Assembly: GCA_028282395.1 (NCBI GenBank)
Contig: JANQHY010000303.1
Span: 1-7,615, forward strand
DNA from: Gammaproteobacteria bacterium
Lineage (GTDB): Bacteria; Pseudomonadota; Gammaproteobacteria; UBA12402
Direction: 5' to 3'
Length of the DNA: 7,615 nt
Shown here: piece after piece, positions 1-6,635 of the stretch
Layout: each line of letters opens with the position of its first letter
Position numbering within the stretch: position 1 is the stretch's first letter
Program-made: the position numbers and the translations under genes
Notes under the pieces: model-generated
Databases searched by the model: none
The model's input: the letters and a program-made list of their open reading frames with translations, nothing else
Told to the model about the DNA's origin: nothing

Positions 1-732
1 CTCCAACATGCTTCAGGTTCCGCGGGTCATGTAGTGCAAATGTTTGTGAACGGCATTACGGAGTGATTTCCTTGAAGCGTTCATTTCATACCCTCTGCAA
101 GGAAGTCCTTCCTGGCATTCTGGCAATATGCCCTCAGTGGCATCTTCAGGGCATGAGCAACAAGTTCATCAATGAGCTTTTCACTTTTTTCACGAGCTTC
201 ATTGAGCAATCCGATATCTGTTGGATACGCAATGTCAGCAGGCGCACAGGTCGCATCAACAATCAGTTTGCCTTTGTTTGCTGGACCACCATCCTGATCA
301 GCATCATCTTCCTGTTTTCTTTTACGCTCTTGTTCCCGATGCTGCTATAGGAGATTTTCTTGCTGCGCAGCAAGGTCGGGTATGGTTGATGCGCTTGCGA
401 AAATAGGTCATCAGTGACGCATCGAAGGGCACTTCACACTAAACTCTTCCAGTCCAATGAAATACTGAAGTACGGCCCTTCTTGATCTGTTCAACGGTCT
501 CTACATCTGAAAGCCCTAGCTTTTCCTTGATCATCAAGGCGCCCAACACCATACGCACAGCCAGTGCTGGCACTCCCCGTTTCGTTGGAAATTTCTTTGC
601 ATAGTGTTCTTCGGTAACATACCAGGGGATAGCATCGGTCAGTTTCACCCAGCGGTTGTTGGGATCAAGTTTACCGTCAAACGGAAGATGATGTATTGCA
701 AAATAACGACTTGGCGGTTATTCGATGAACCC
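1..732 (-). pseudogene. Degenerate IS5-family (DUF772-type) transposase, left-edge partial
   Basis: Reading the minus strand and allowing frame changes recovers the first part of an IS5-family transposase. It begins near 700 with LPFDGKLDPNNRWVKLTD, followed by an intact stretch at 648-480 containing RGVPALAVRMVLGALMIKEK and LGLSDVETVEQIK, the usual N-terminal DUF772 signature. The frame then shifts near 460-480 (LQYFIGLEEF continues in another frame) and again near 425 (the expected CPFDASLMTYFRKR lacks one base). It resumes with GKLIVDATCAPADIAYPTD; the Asp codon at 255-257 is the expected first DDE catalytic residue. After ARKDFLAEGMK there is a stop near 95, and a further shift lies near 30. 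With at least three frameshifts plus stops the gene is certainly dead. The C-terminal catalytic part lies outside the window. The family call rests on recognised motifs; the subgroup is not resolved. Confidence 0.85.
709..732 (-). repeat. Candidate terminal end of the left IS5-family relic
   Basis: On the minus strand the relic appears to begin with GGGTTCATCGAATAACCGCC (732-713), followed directly by the transposase N-terminal reading. Composition changes abruptly here from mixed-GC insertion-sequence DNA to very AT-rich DNA on the side facing the glycosyltransferase. The matching inverted repeat would lie beyond the left edge, so the terminus is inferred from position and the composition break only. 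Confidence 0.4.
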
Positions 733-810
733 TAATTACCATTCTATTATAAACTATAATACTTCAACAAAATACATTTCAAAAGATGAATATATATTTT
801 TATTAATTAC
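733..810. other. AT-rich spacer between the glycosyltransferase stop and the IS relic
   Basis: These 78 bases lie downstream of the glycosyltransferase stop codon and hold no plausible gene. They contain an AT-only palindrome with 7-base arms (745-751 and 755-761, three-base loop), which is easily expected by chance here. No GC-rich stem followed by a T run is visible, so no intrinsic terminator closes the polymerase and glycosyltransferase unit. Transcription may run into the insertion-sequence relic. Confidence 0.5.
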
Positions 811-1821
811 TCATGTTCGATCATCAGAAATATTCCAAACATTGTTATTTCCACGTTTTGTTATATGTAAAACGAATGCACTCATAAGATTAAAAAATGT
901 ATCAGGAAGCAAAAATGGACGTGTAATAATATAAGATACTGACTTATAGAAAATACAACGTAACCATACTTTTTTTCTTGCATAACCCAAGCATCGCTTA
1001 AGATAAAGATCAAGATAAAAACGATGACGATGAAGTACGTTGATGTTTTTCGCTTTTAATCTTGCCCAATAAATCAATGATAGTGCAGATGGTTGTGACA
1101 TAAGACGTAATGCTAAAGCGTAACGCAATTTTTTATCATCAACTAATTCAGGTAATACCATTTTACCTGCAGCTACAGGAAAAGGTACCCATGTATCTGC
1201 CGATAGCGATTCTTCAACACATATAATATCACGTGAAAACACTACCATACCTTCTTCTTTACTTAGGATTCTTATAAGTATTGCCTGCAATGGAGCCCAT
1301 GAATAAGCATATAGATAGCCCCACCTAATCTCAGTACGCAAACGAGAAGCATTAACCACCACAGAACTCATGAATAAAAATGATGACCAGTCATCAAGAT
1401 GATCAATAAAACCCGAAAGATCTCTTGTGGCGACTGTTTCGATCTTTTCTGATTTGCAACGACTAAAGCTAAAATAAAGTGCATCTGGATATTCATGAGT
1501 GTTTTTATCTATTATTGAGAGACAATTTGAAGCGACTAAATCGTCGTCACTTAAACAATAAAGCCATTTCGTTTCACATAGCTCTAAACACCGCAGAATA
1601 TTTGCACTTCCACCAACATTAACCGAATTCCTTTCAATAAATACTTTTTCATCCAAATCATTATCCAGCAAATCATCTAATGTTTCTTTCACAGGCGTAT
1701 CAGATGAATTATCAACTATTAAAACTTTATGTTCTGAACCAAGTTGCGGTATGATTTTCTCAAGTGCACTTTTAAGAAGCTCATTTCTATTATATGTAGG
1801 TATTGCTATTGTCAACATCAC
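811..1821 (-). CDS. Family 2 glycosyltransferase (GT-A fold)
   Basis: Predicted 336-residue inverting glycosyltransferase that would add one sugar from a nucleotide-sugar donor to the growing lipid-linked repeat unit on the cytoplasmic face of the inner membrane. The N-terminus is typical of GT2: LTIAIPTYNRNELLKSAL at residues 3-20, VDNSSD at 36-41 in the nucleotide-binding half, NVGGSANI at 68-75, and SDDD at 91-94 as the metal-binding DxD-type motif. The C-terminal third (about 260-325) is basic and hydrophobic without clear membrane spans and may be a membrane-contact region. The start is two tandem ATG codons, 8 bases after the polymerase stop, with a weak AAGATAAG stretch upstream. The two genes are probably cotranscribed. 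The gene is strongly AT-rich, like the polymerase. Donor and acceptor cannot be read from the sequence. Confidence 0.9.
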   Translation of the reverse strand: MMLTIAIPTYNRNELLKSALEKIIPQLGSEHKVLIVDNSSDTPVKETLDDLLDNDLDEKVFIERNSVNVGGSANILRCLELCETKWLYCLSDDDLVASNCLSIIDKNTHEYPDALYFSFSRCKSEKIETVATRDLSGFIDHLDDWSSFLFMSSVVVNASRLRTEIRWGYLYAYSWAPLQAILIRILSKEEGMVVFSRDIICVEESLSADTWVPFPVAAGKMVLPELVDDKKLRYALALRLMSQPSALSLIYWARLKAKNINVLHRHRFYLDLYLKRCLGYARKKVWLRCIFYKSVSYIITRPFLLPDTFFNLMSAFVLHITKRGNNNVWNISDDRT

Positions 1822-1829
1822 AAAAATGC

Positions 1830-3047
1830 TTATCTTTTCAAAACATATTCTCTTTTATACTTTGGCTCCAGATATAACGAAACACATAATACGGTTAGAA
1901 GCACATCAATCCTATATCCAAGAATTGAATTCGTACCTATTCCAGCCAATAGTATAACTAAAATCATATTATAAAAAACAAACTTATTATTTGATTTTTC
2001 ACAAATCACCCATTTTACGATATATATTGAAAACAAAACAGCACCCATCAAACCAATACGATATAAAATTATCAAATACGCAGAATCATTAACAACAACA
2101 TCTTTGTTATGTATAAATCCATATCCAAACAATATACTTTGCATAACAAGACCAATTTGATCATTCAAATATCTACCCTTAAGTGCTATATCCGAATCTA
2201 TACTTGAATTTATTGTATAAACCAACAAATCTTTAATTGGTGAATCAACTCCTTGCAGAGCATTAAAACAAATAAAAAATATACCAACTAAAGCAAAAAA
2301 AACATTACGACTACCCATAACTAATAATTGCACAAAAACGAGCGGCAAACCGAGAACAAATATTTTTGATAACGATAATAAACCCGCAAGCAAATTCACT
2401 ACAACAAATACTAATGTTTTTGTTGTTGTAAACATTTTTTTACTGTGCATTTGAATAGTAAGCATAATCATTATGATACACACTAATGCCACAGATGATG
2501 GATTTTCAAAAAAACCAATAACACGAATAAGGGTATTACTAAAATAATTCATATGAAATACCATTTCACGCTCTGTCGACATATAGTAAGCTGAAGTAAT
2601 CTCGCTGATCGCAGGAATAAAGAACTGCGCTATAGCAATAACTGCAGATAAAAACCCTACCCACAATAGAGGCAAATATAACACTTCGGGGTCAACGATA
2701 CCTCGTACTGCGAAAAAGCAGATAAGGATACGTATAAAAGGACCAAATGATTGTATATTGAAGTACCAAGGAGATGATATTGCAACCAGTCCAACTATTG
2801 TTCCTACAATTGCCATTATCAATAATACGAACAAGCCATAAAACAAATACAAAATTTCGGATCGTCGATTCCACACAAACATAGATGCAACCAGAATCAA
2901 TGCCGAGAGATTAGCAGGGCTACCAATTCCAGTGAAGTTAGGACAAAATACAGCTATAATAACCGCAAGAAGCACGGCTTTATCATACGCGTAAGTTTTT
3001 TTATCTTTAAAGCTATATACTGAATATCTTTGATTTATAATCGCCAT
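1830..3047 (-). CDS. Wzy-like O-antigen/polysaccharide polymerase
   Basis: Predicted 405-residue polytopic inner-membrane protein of the O-antigen ligase/polymerase type, expected to join lipid-linked repeat units on the periplasmic side. A short polar N-terminus (1-23) precedes roughly ten to twelve hydrophobic segments, for example at 24-35, 47-58, 65-90, 103-115, 124-145, 183-199, 211-226, 229-244, 249-261, 323-347 and 359-371. Family-like features are GFFENPSSVAL (178-188), LSLSKIF (224-230), GRYLNDQ with the following FGYGF (291-297, 307-311), and DSAYLIILYRIGLMG (322-336). Length is normal for Wzy. Such proteins vary so much in sequence that the call rests on topology, short motifs and context beside a flippase and a glycosyltransferase; a Wzy and a ligase cannot be firmly separated this way. 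No Shine-Dalgarno sequence precedes the ATG, and the upstream DNA belongs to an IS630 relic. Strong AT bias compared with the transketolase genes. Confidence 0.82.
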   Translation of the reverse strand: MAIINQRYSVYSFKDKKTYAYDKAVLLAVIIAVFCPNFTGIGSPANLSALILVASMFVWNRRSEILYLFYGLFVLLIMAIVGTIVGLVAISSPWYFNIQSFGPFIRILICFFAVRGIVDPEVLYLPLLWVGFLSAVIAIAQFFIPAISEITSAYYMSTEREMVFHMNYFSNTLIRVIGFFENPSSVALVCIIMIMLTIQMHSKKMFTTTKTLVFVVVNLLAGLLSLSKIFVLGLPLVFVQLLVMGSRNVFFALVGIFFICFNALQGVDSPIKDLLVYTINSSIDSDIALKGRYLNDQIGLVMQSILFGYGFIHNKDVVVNDSAYLIILYRIGLMGAVLFSIYIVKWVICEKSNNKFVFYNMILVILLAGIGTNSILGYRIDVLLTVLCVSLYLEPKYKREYVLKR

Positions 3048-3053
3048 ATTTAT

Positions 3054-3081
3054 ATTTTACTAGTGTCAAGTCAATCATCAA
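3054..3081 (-). promoter_or_regulatory. Possible hybrid promoter at the IS630 end, facing the polymerase gene
   Basis: On the minus strand TTGATG (3081-3076) lies 16 bases before TAAAAT (3059-3054), a moderate sigma-70-like pair. The -35 box would be inside the IS630 relic and the -10 box in the flanking DNA. A transcript from it would begin about at the polymerase ATG (3047), giving a leaderless or nearly leaderless message. That would fit the lack of a ribosome-binding site. A perfect TTGACA also lies at 3069-3064 but has no -10 box at a proper distance. AT-rich DNA gives such matches by chance, so this is a hypothesis. Confidence 0.25.
3060..3063. other. CTAG at the IS630 relic end (inferred insertion target)
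   Basis: The sequence CTAG sits eight bases past the decayed IS630 transposase stop codon (3073-3071). IS630 is known to insert into CTAG and duplicate the central TA. The relic terminus would then read TTGACAC up to this TA, with polymerase-side DNA beginning at once. The other terminus has been lost, so the target duplication cannot be confirmed inside the window. Confidence 0.45.
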
Positions 3082-4070
3082 TCGTCGGATAGAGCCGTAA
3101 CAACTATAGACGTGCCTTTTCTGCTGTGAAGCGCTAGTTTATAGTAGCACCCTTTTATTCTGCGCTGTTTTCCACGCAGTTATTTTACGTTTTACTTTTC
3201 TCATACTGTCAAAGAAGTCGGCTTAAACGTTGTGATAGACAAGACCCGCAATTCTATCTCGCCATGTTCAACCAACTCCATGCTTGGGTGTATAGACAAA
3301 CGCAAATCGATCAAGCAATGCTTTTGCCTTTACAGGCTTGAACGTTTCGTAGAGTGAACCGGCTTCATGGGTATTGAGATTGCCTATATCACCAAGGTTA
3401 TCTGCTCAGCATGCTGTTAGTACTTGGTTATCTCTTCGAGAAACCGTACCCAGTTTTGTCTCGTTCTCTGTTCCGTCACCTGAACCAGTAGTTTGCCTAT
3501 GAGCGGTTTAGTGGCGATAAATATGTTGCAACTTCCTCGCCCTGCTATATTCGCAATCGTATCTGGCCACTTGCCCTGGTTTTGCCGCAATTGGCGTTCT
3601 TTTCTCGGCAATCAACTCTGTTTAGGCACCAATTCATCTATGCAGACGACCGGATACAACGGATCATAAGGCTGTTTATACACCTAGAGTACCTGCTCTG
3701 CATATAAGCGAAAAAAGCACTATTACCGAGGGATTACCCATCCTTTTTGCTTCCAAGATTTGAGGATGCTTTCATAGCACCCCCGGCGCACCGTTTCATA
3801 GGAAATACTCTCGACATAGCTCAGATCAACAGCCTTGTCGGCAAGCAACCTTAGCGTTCAGCGTTGGCGACCTTCCGGGGCAGGTGAACACAGCTTAAGG
3901 CAATCAGGTATGCCTCGACATCACCATCAGCCTTTCTCGAATACACCCTTGTTGAGAACTTGCCCTCCAGAACAACATCAAAGCCCTCTTCAACAAAGGG
4001 TATATCGACAGACCTGTTTTTGTGAAAATGATCTGGTCGTCAAGAGCCTGATTGAATCCAATAGAGCAAC
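3063..4070 (-). pseudogene. Degenerate IS630-family transposase (N-terminus missing)
   Basis: Most of an IS630-family transposase can be rebuilt from three frames on the minus strand. In order: FVEEGFDVVLEGK; RKADGDVEAYLIALSC; SPAPEGRQR, a TGA where Trp is expected, then TLRLLADKAVDL; YVESISYETVRR; WKQKGWVIP; VYKQPYDPLYPVVCIDE with the first catalytic Asp (near 3635-3648); PLIGKLLVQVTEQRTRQNWV; NLNTHEAGSLYETFKP; RFAFVYTPKHG; and a C-terminus GATIN, a TAG where Trp is expected, RFTAEKARL, a TAG, LLRLYPTIDD and a stop at 3073-3071. The second catalytic Asp, expected just before NLNTH, is a GGC glycine codon at 3384-3382. Several frameshifts and internal stops make it inactive. The first part of the gene (roughly 50 residues or more) is absent where it meets the IS5 fragment. 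The recognisable C-terminus ends only 24 bases from the polymerase start codon. Confidence 0.88.
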
Positions 4071-4345
4071 GCCCAGAGATTGCAGAATCAAGAGCTTGAA
4101 AATCACAGCTGGCCAAACGGTGGTCTTCCCACATTGTTCTGCTCTTGAGTTTATTGAAGACCACATGGAGGATCGGTGCGAAGATCTTCTCCAGTTGATA
4201 TGCTCGTTAAGCTTCGCCAAAGGATCTTTGAGTTTAGTGAGTTTTTCAAAAAGAAAGCGGCCGTCGAAAAAGCCGAGTGGATTGATATTTTTTATGATCG
4301 ATGGCCAAATTGAGAGGACTTGTCATAAAATACGACTTTTTTGAC
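4071..4345 (-). pseudogene. 5' fragment of a second IS5-family transposase
   Basis: Joining three frames on the minus strand gives the N-terminal part of an IS5-family (DUF772) transposase: INPLGFFDGRFLFEKLTKLK, DPLAKLNEHINW, then after a one-base shift EKIFAPILHVVFNK, and after another RAEQCGK, PAVIFKLLILQSL. The FFD...EKL, DPL..LN..I.W and FK.LILQSL patterns are typical of this group. Homology stops near 4070-4075, where IS630-like sequence starts, so the two elements are joined in the same orientation. It is a different element from the relic at the left edge, which has another N-terminal sequence. The exact junction and the outer end near the flippase stop are not resolved; no intact ORF remains. 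Confidence 0.78.
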
Positions 4346-4356
4346 TTCTTTATGAC
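4322..4356. repeat. Short inverted repeat between flippase stop and IS5 fragment
   Basis: GTCATAAA at 4322-4329 is the exact reverse complement of TTTATGAC at 4349-4356, with a 19-base T-rich loop. It lies beyond the flippase stop and just before the IS5 fragment begins. It could be a decayed terminal or regulatory structure of the insertion sequence. It is AT-rich and too weak to be called a terminator. Confidence 0.3.
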
Positions 4357-4391
4357 TCCTAACTCATTTTTTTGTGAGACATATCACCCAG

Positions 4392-4437
4392 GCTCACGTT
4401 TTTAAATTATTTCTTTTTGCTAAAAGCTCACGTTTTT
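4392..4437. repeat. 12-bp direct repeat at the flippase 3' end
   Basis: GCTCACGTTTTT occurs at 4392-4403 and again at 4426-4437, start to start 34 bases apart. The copy nearer the insertion-sequence debris contains the flippase stop codon in one frame; the other copy is read in a different frame inside the coding region. It may be a scar of slipped pairing or of the rearrangement that brought in the IS DNA, or a chance duplication. Confidence 0.6.
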
Positions 4438-5734
4438 GACTCGCAAAAATCTCAGGAGCCCAAACCAATCCAATAAAAATCGTCACTGCCGCATAGCTTA
4501 TAGCCACCAAAGAAATATTTCCAAAAACTGTCATAATTAACGCAATAATAACTTGTGAAATACCAATAACTATAGAAAGTCTTAAATATGGTTCACGGCG
4601 AAATGAGCGTAAAAAAGACGCTTGTGATGCAATACGAATACTTACTAATGAAGCAAGCGTCATTGCAAAAAGAGGTGGTAGTGGAACGAAACGCTGAACC
4701 AATGGATGGTGAAATAAATTAAGTGCAAAAATAATCATAAATAGTAGCACAGCACCGAAAATCCCGAACATCATTGCCCCACGGGAAGCTCTGGAGTACA
4801 ATTCATTTAGTTCTTCGAAAGCTTTCGATGCAACAAGCGCACCAAATCGAGGTGCTTTAGTAGTAATCCAAGCCATTGCTCCGCTAGTTAATGCAGTTGT
4901 TGCCGCCAGAGTTAAACCAAAACGGCCAGCATCTACAGGATTAAGACGTTGAAACAGAATTAGTGTAATCAACTGGGTCCCCCAATAACCAGAGGTCCAA
5001 CTAACAGCAATGCGCCACTGAAATGACCAGATATCAGCCCGCCAGTTAACCATACCACGTCTTCCTCGGTCATTCAGAACCTCACGCAACATTAGTCCAT
5101 ATCGCGACGTGATCCAAATCGCTCCAATAGCCAAATTCATCCCATGTAAAACAGCCAAAGACATAAGTCTCTGTCCAAACATAAGCGCAATCCACAGCCC
5201 TAAAATACCCAAAAACGACTGTAACAAACGCGCCAATGCAACGTCGGCTACAAAACCCAAACCCTCAAGAATACTATACACAGCATTAATGATAATTGAC
5301 ATACCGAAGATGGGCACTACAATGACCCAAGGACGAAGCCAAATGACCGAGGCACTAGTATCTTTACTACAGAAAAATTGAGCACCCCCTAGGCTTATCA
5401 ATAAAATAAATAAAAACGCGACCACTGAGTACCAAAGCAATACATCAGCAAACAAGCGCCCAAGCCAAGCTCGAGCTGACAAATCGCCATATACCCCTGA
5501 TCTATCGGCTTTCAGTTTAGCCATTAGATGGCTAACAGTCTGCATCAATACAAAACCTAAACCAAGTTCGAAAAAGACTTGGAGTCCAAGTATACTTGAG
5601 AAGGCAAAATAATAGCCTTGCTCCACCGGTGTTAATTTTATAGCAACAATCATAAGAGTTGCTGGACCGGCAAATAATGCCCAAGCGCGATTTAATAACG
5701 TAATCGCTATAGATCGGTCAACGTTGAGCACCAA
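4394..5734 (-). CDS. Wzx-like oligosaccharide flippase (MOP superfamily)
   Basis: Predicted 446-residue integral membrane protein that would move the undecaprenyl-linked repeat unit from the cytoplasmic to the periplasmic face of the inner membrane. About twelve hydrophobic segments are visible, for example at 13-32, 42-66, 99-115, 134-155, 171-187, 194-209, 250-261, 270-290, 320-341, 351-367, 384-404 and 406-426, with positively charged connecting loops. Length and layout match the polysaccharide transporter group of the MOP superfamily. The first transketolase-like segment lies directly upstream and overlaps it: the possible starts are TTG at 5734 or GTG at 5731, both before the upstream stop at 5720-5718, and no ATG is close. 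No strong Shine-Dalgarno sequence is seen, so translation is probably coupled to the upstream gene. The last residues lie within a short direct repeat, so the C-terminus may have been altered. Substrate is unknown. Confidence 0.87.
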   Translation of the reverse strand: MVLNVDRSIAITLLNRAWALFAGPATLMIVAIKLTPVEQGYYFAFSSILGLQVFFELGLGFVLMQTVSHLMAKLKADRSGVYGDLSARAWLGRLFADVLLWYSVVAFLFILLISLGGAQFFCSKDTSASVIWLRPWVIVVPIFGMSIIINAVYSILEGLGFVADVALARLLQSFLGILGLWIALMFGQRLMSLAVLHGMNLAIGAIWITSRYGLMLREVLNDRGRRGMVNWRADIWSFQWRIAVSWTSGYWGTQLITLILFQRLNPVDAGRFGLTLAATTALTSGAMAWITTKAPRFGALVASKAFEELNELYSRASRGAMMFGIFGAVLLFMIIFALNLFHHPLVQRFVPLPPLFAMTLASLVSIRIASQASFLRSFRREPYLRLSIVIGISQVIIALIMTVFGNISLVAISYAAVTIFIGLVWAPEIFASQKRELLAKRNNLKT

Positions 5735-6635
5735 TTATTTCATGCTTAATTTTCTCAATTTCTAGTCCGCCAAGACGATTAAGTGTCGACTGGCGGCCTA
5801 CTAGGCCACAGACAGCTGGATCCAAGCCATATGAACGCAAGCCGACAGACTTACCCGTATCAACTAAGGCCTCCATCATCCATGAACCAAAACCTCCATC
5901 AAGAAGGTGATCCTCAACTGTAATAATATTGTCGTATGCAGATGCTTGGCCAGCTTGGAGAGATTTGAAAGGAAGGCCCCACAAAGGTATTGAGTGCACA
6001 CCAATACCCTTTAATGATGGATCATTTGACCATTCCATAGCCGCAGTTAAGGTTGCTCCTGTTGTTAAAAACGTTTTATGACCATTTAAGGATGGTCGCA
6101 GTGTTAACCATCTTCCTGGCTTAACATCAGGAGGAACAGCATGAAAATTAGGCTCGCCATTCTTACCTAAACGTAAGTATGAAGGCTGTGGATTTGCAAT
6201 AAGATAACGAAGACAAGCACGAACTTCCATAGGATCGCCTGGAGCAGCAATTAAAGTGTTTGGTAAAGTACGCATTAGTGCCATATCTTGAACAGCGTGA
6301 TGCGAATAACCAAGCGCACCATAGGCAAGACCGCCTCCAACGGCCACTATAGTAACAGATAACTTCTGATAATCAATATCATTTCGAATTTGTTCGGCAC
6401 ATCGAAATGTAGGAAAGTTTGCTATAGAGTAAGTGAAAACATGATAACCCTCTGATGCCATACCTGCAGCGAGTCCTGTCATATTCTGCTCCGCAACGCC
6501 GGCATTTATAAAACGGTCAGGATAACGATCTGCAAACGGTTCAATAACAGAATACCCAAGATCTCCAACAACAAGAGCAATATTTGGGTGCTGTTCTGCT
6601 AATATAACTAGCTCATCTATAAATGAATTACGCAT
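5718..6635 (-). CDS. Transketolase-like enzyme, C-terminal subunit
   Basis: Predicted 305-residue second half of a two-gene transketolase-type enzyme, carrying the pyrimidine-binding and C-terminal domains. The pyrimidine-domain signature FINAGVAEQNMTGLAAGMA spans 42-60, where Glu49 is the residue that should contact the TPP aminopyrimidine ring. SHHAVQDMALMR (111-122) is the transketolase/DXS-type active-site loop, and VEDHLLDGGFGS (240-251) marks the C-terminal domain. It should pair with the product of the gene just upstream. I chose ATG 6635 over an in-frame ATG at 6653 because a strong GGAGGT (6645-6640) stands four bases before it; the overlap with the upstream gene is then 8 bases. In polysaccharide clusters such pairs are thought to transfer a two-carbon unit in sugar-precursor synthesis rather than serve the pentose phosphate pathway; this role is inferred from context. 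Confidence 0.9.
   Translation of the reverse strand: MRNSFIDELVILAEQHPNIALVVGDLGYSVIEPFADRYPDRFINAGVAEQNMTGLAAGMASEGYHVFTYSIANFPTFRCAEQIRNDIDYQKLSVTIVAVGGGLAYGALGYSHHAVQDMALMRTLPNTLIAAPGDPMEVRACLRYLIANPQPSYLRLGKNGEPNFHAVPPDVKPGRWLTLRPSLNGHKTFLTTGATLTAAMEWSNDPSLKGIGVHSIPLWGLPFKSLQAGQASAYDNIITVEDHLLDGGFGSWMMEALVDTGKSVGLRSYGLDPAVCGLVGRQSTLNRLGGLEIEKIKHEIIGAQR

Noticed and set aside
63..406. Plus-strand open frames of 95 and 61 codons
   Set aside because: They are opposite the decayed transposase, whose DATCAPADIAYPTD motif reads on the minus strand in this interval.
745..761. AT-only palindrome that could be an operator or terminator
   Set aside because: Seven A/T pairs in AT-rich DNA are expected by chance, and there is no GC stem or T tract.
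725..934. A 69-codon plus-strand open frame
   Set aside because: It overlaps the glycosyltransferase 3' end on the opposite strand; AT-rich composition explains it and no family is recognisable.
3064..3069. Perfect TTGACA as a -35 box for the polymerase gene
   Set aside because: No -10-like hexamer lies 16-18 bases downstream; at that distance the sequence is the polymerase coding start.
3835..4344. A 169-codon plus-strand open frame
   Set aside because: It is antisense to the IS630 and IS5 transposase relics, whose protein motifs are clear on the minus strand, and its own translation shows no recognisable domain.
5109..5381. A 90-codon plus-strand open frame
   Set aside because: It is the complement of the flippase coding region and has no supporting motif or ribosome-binding site.
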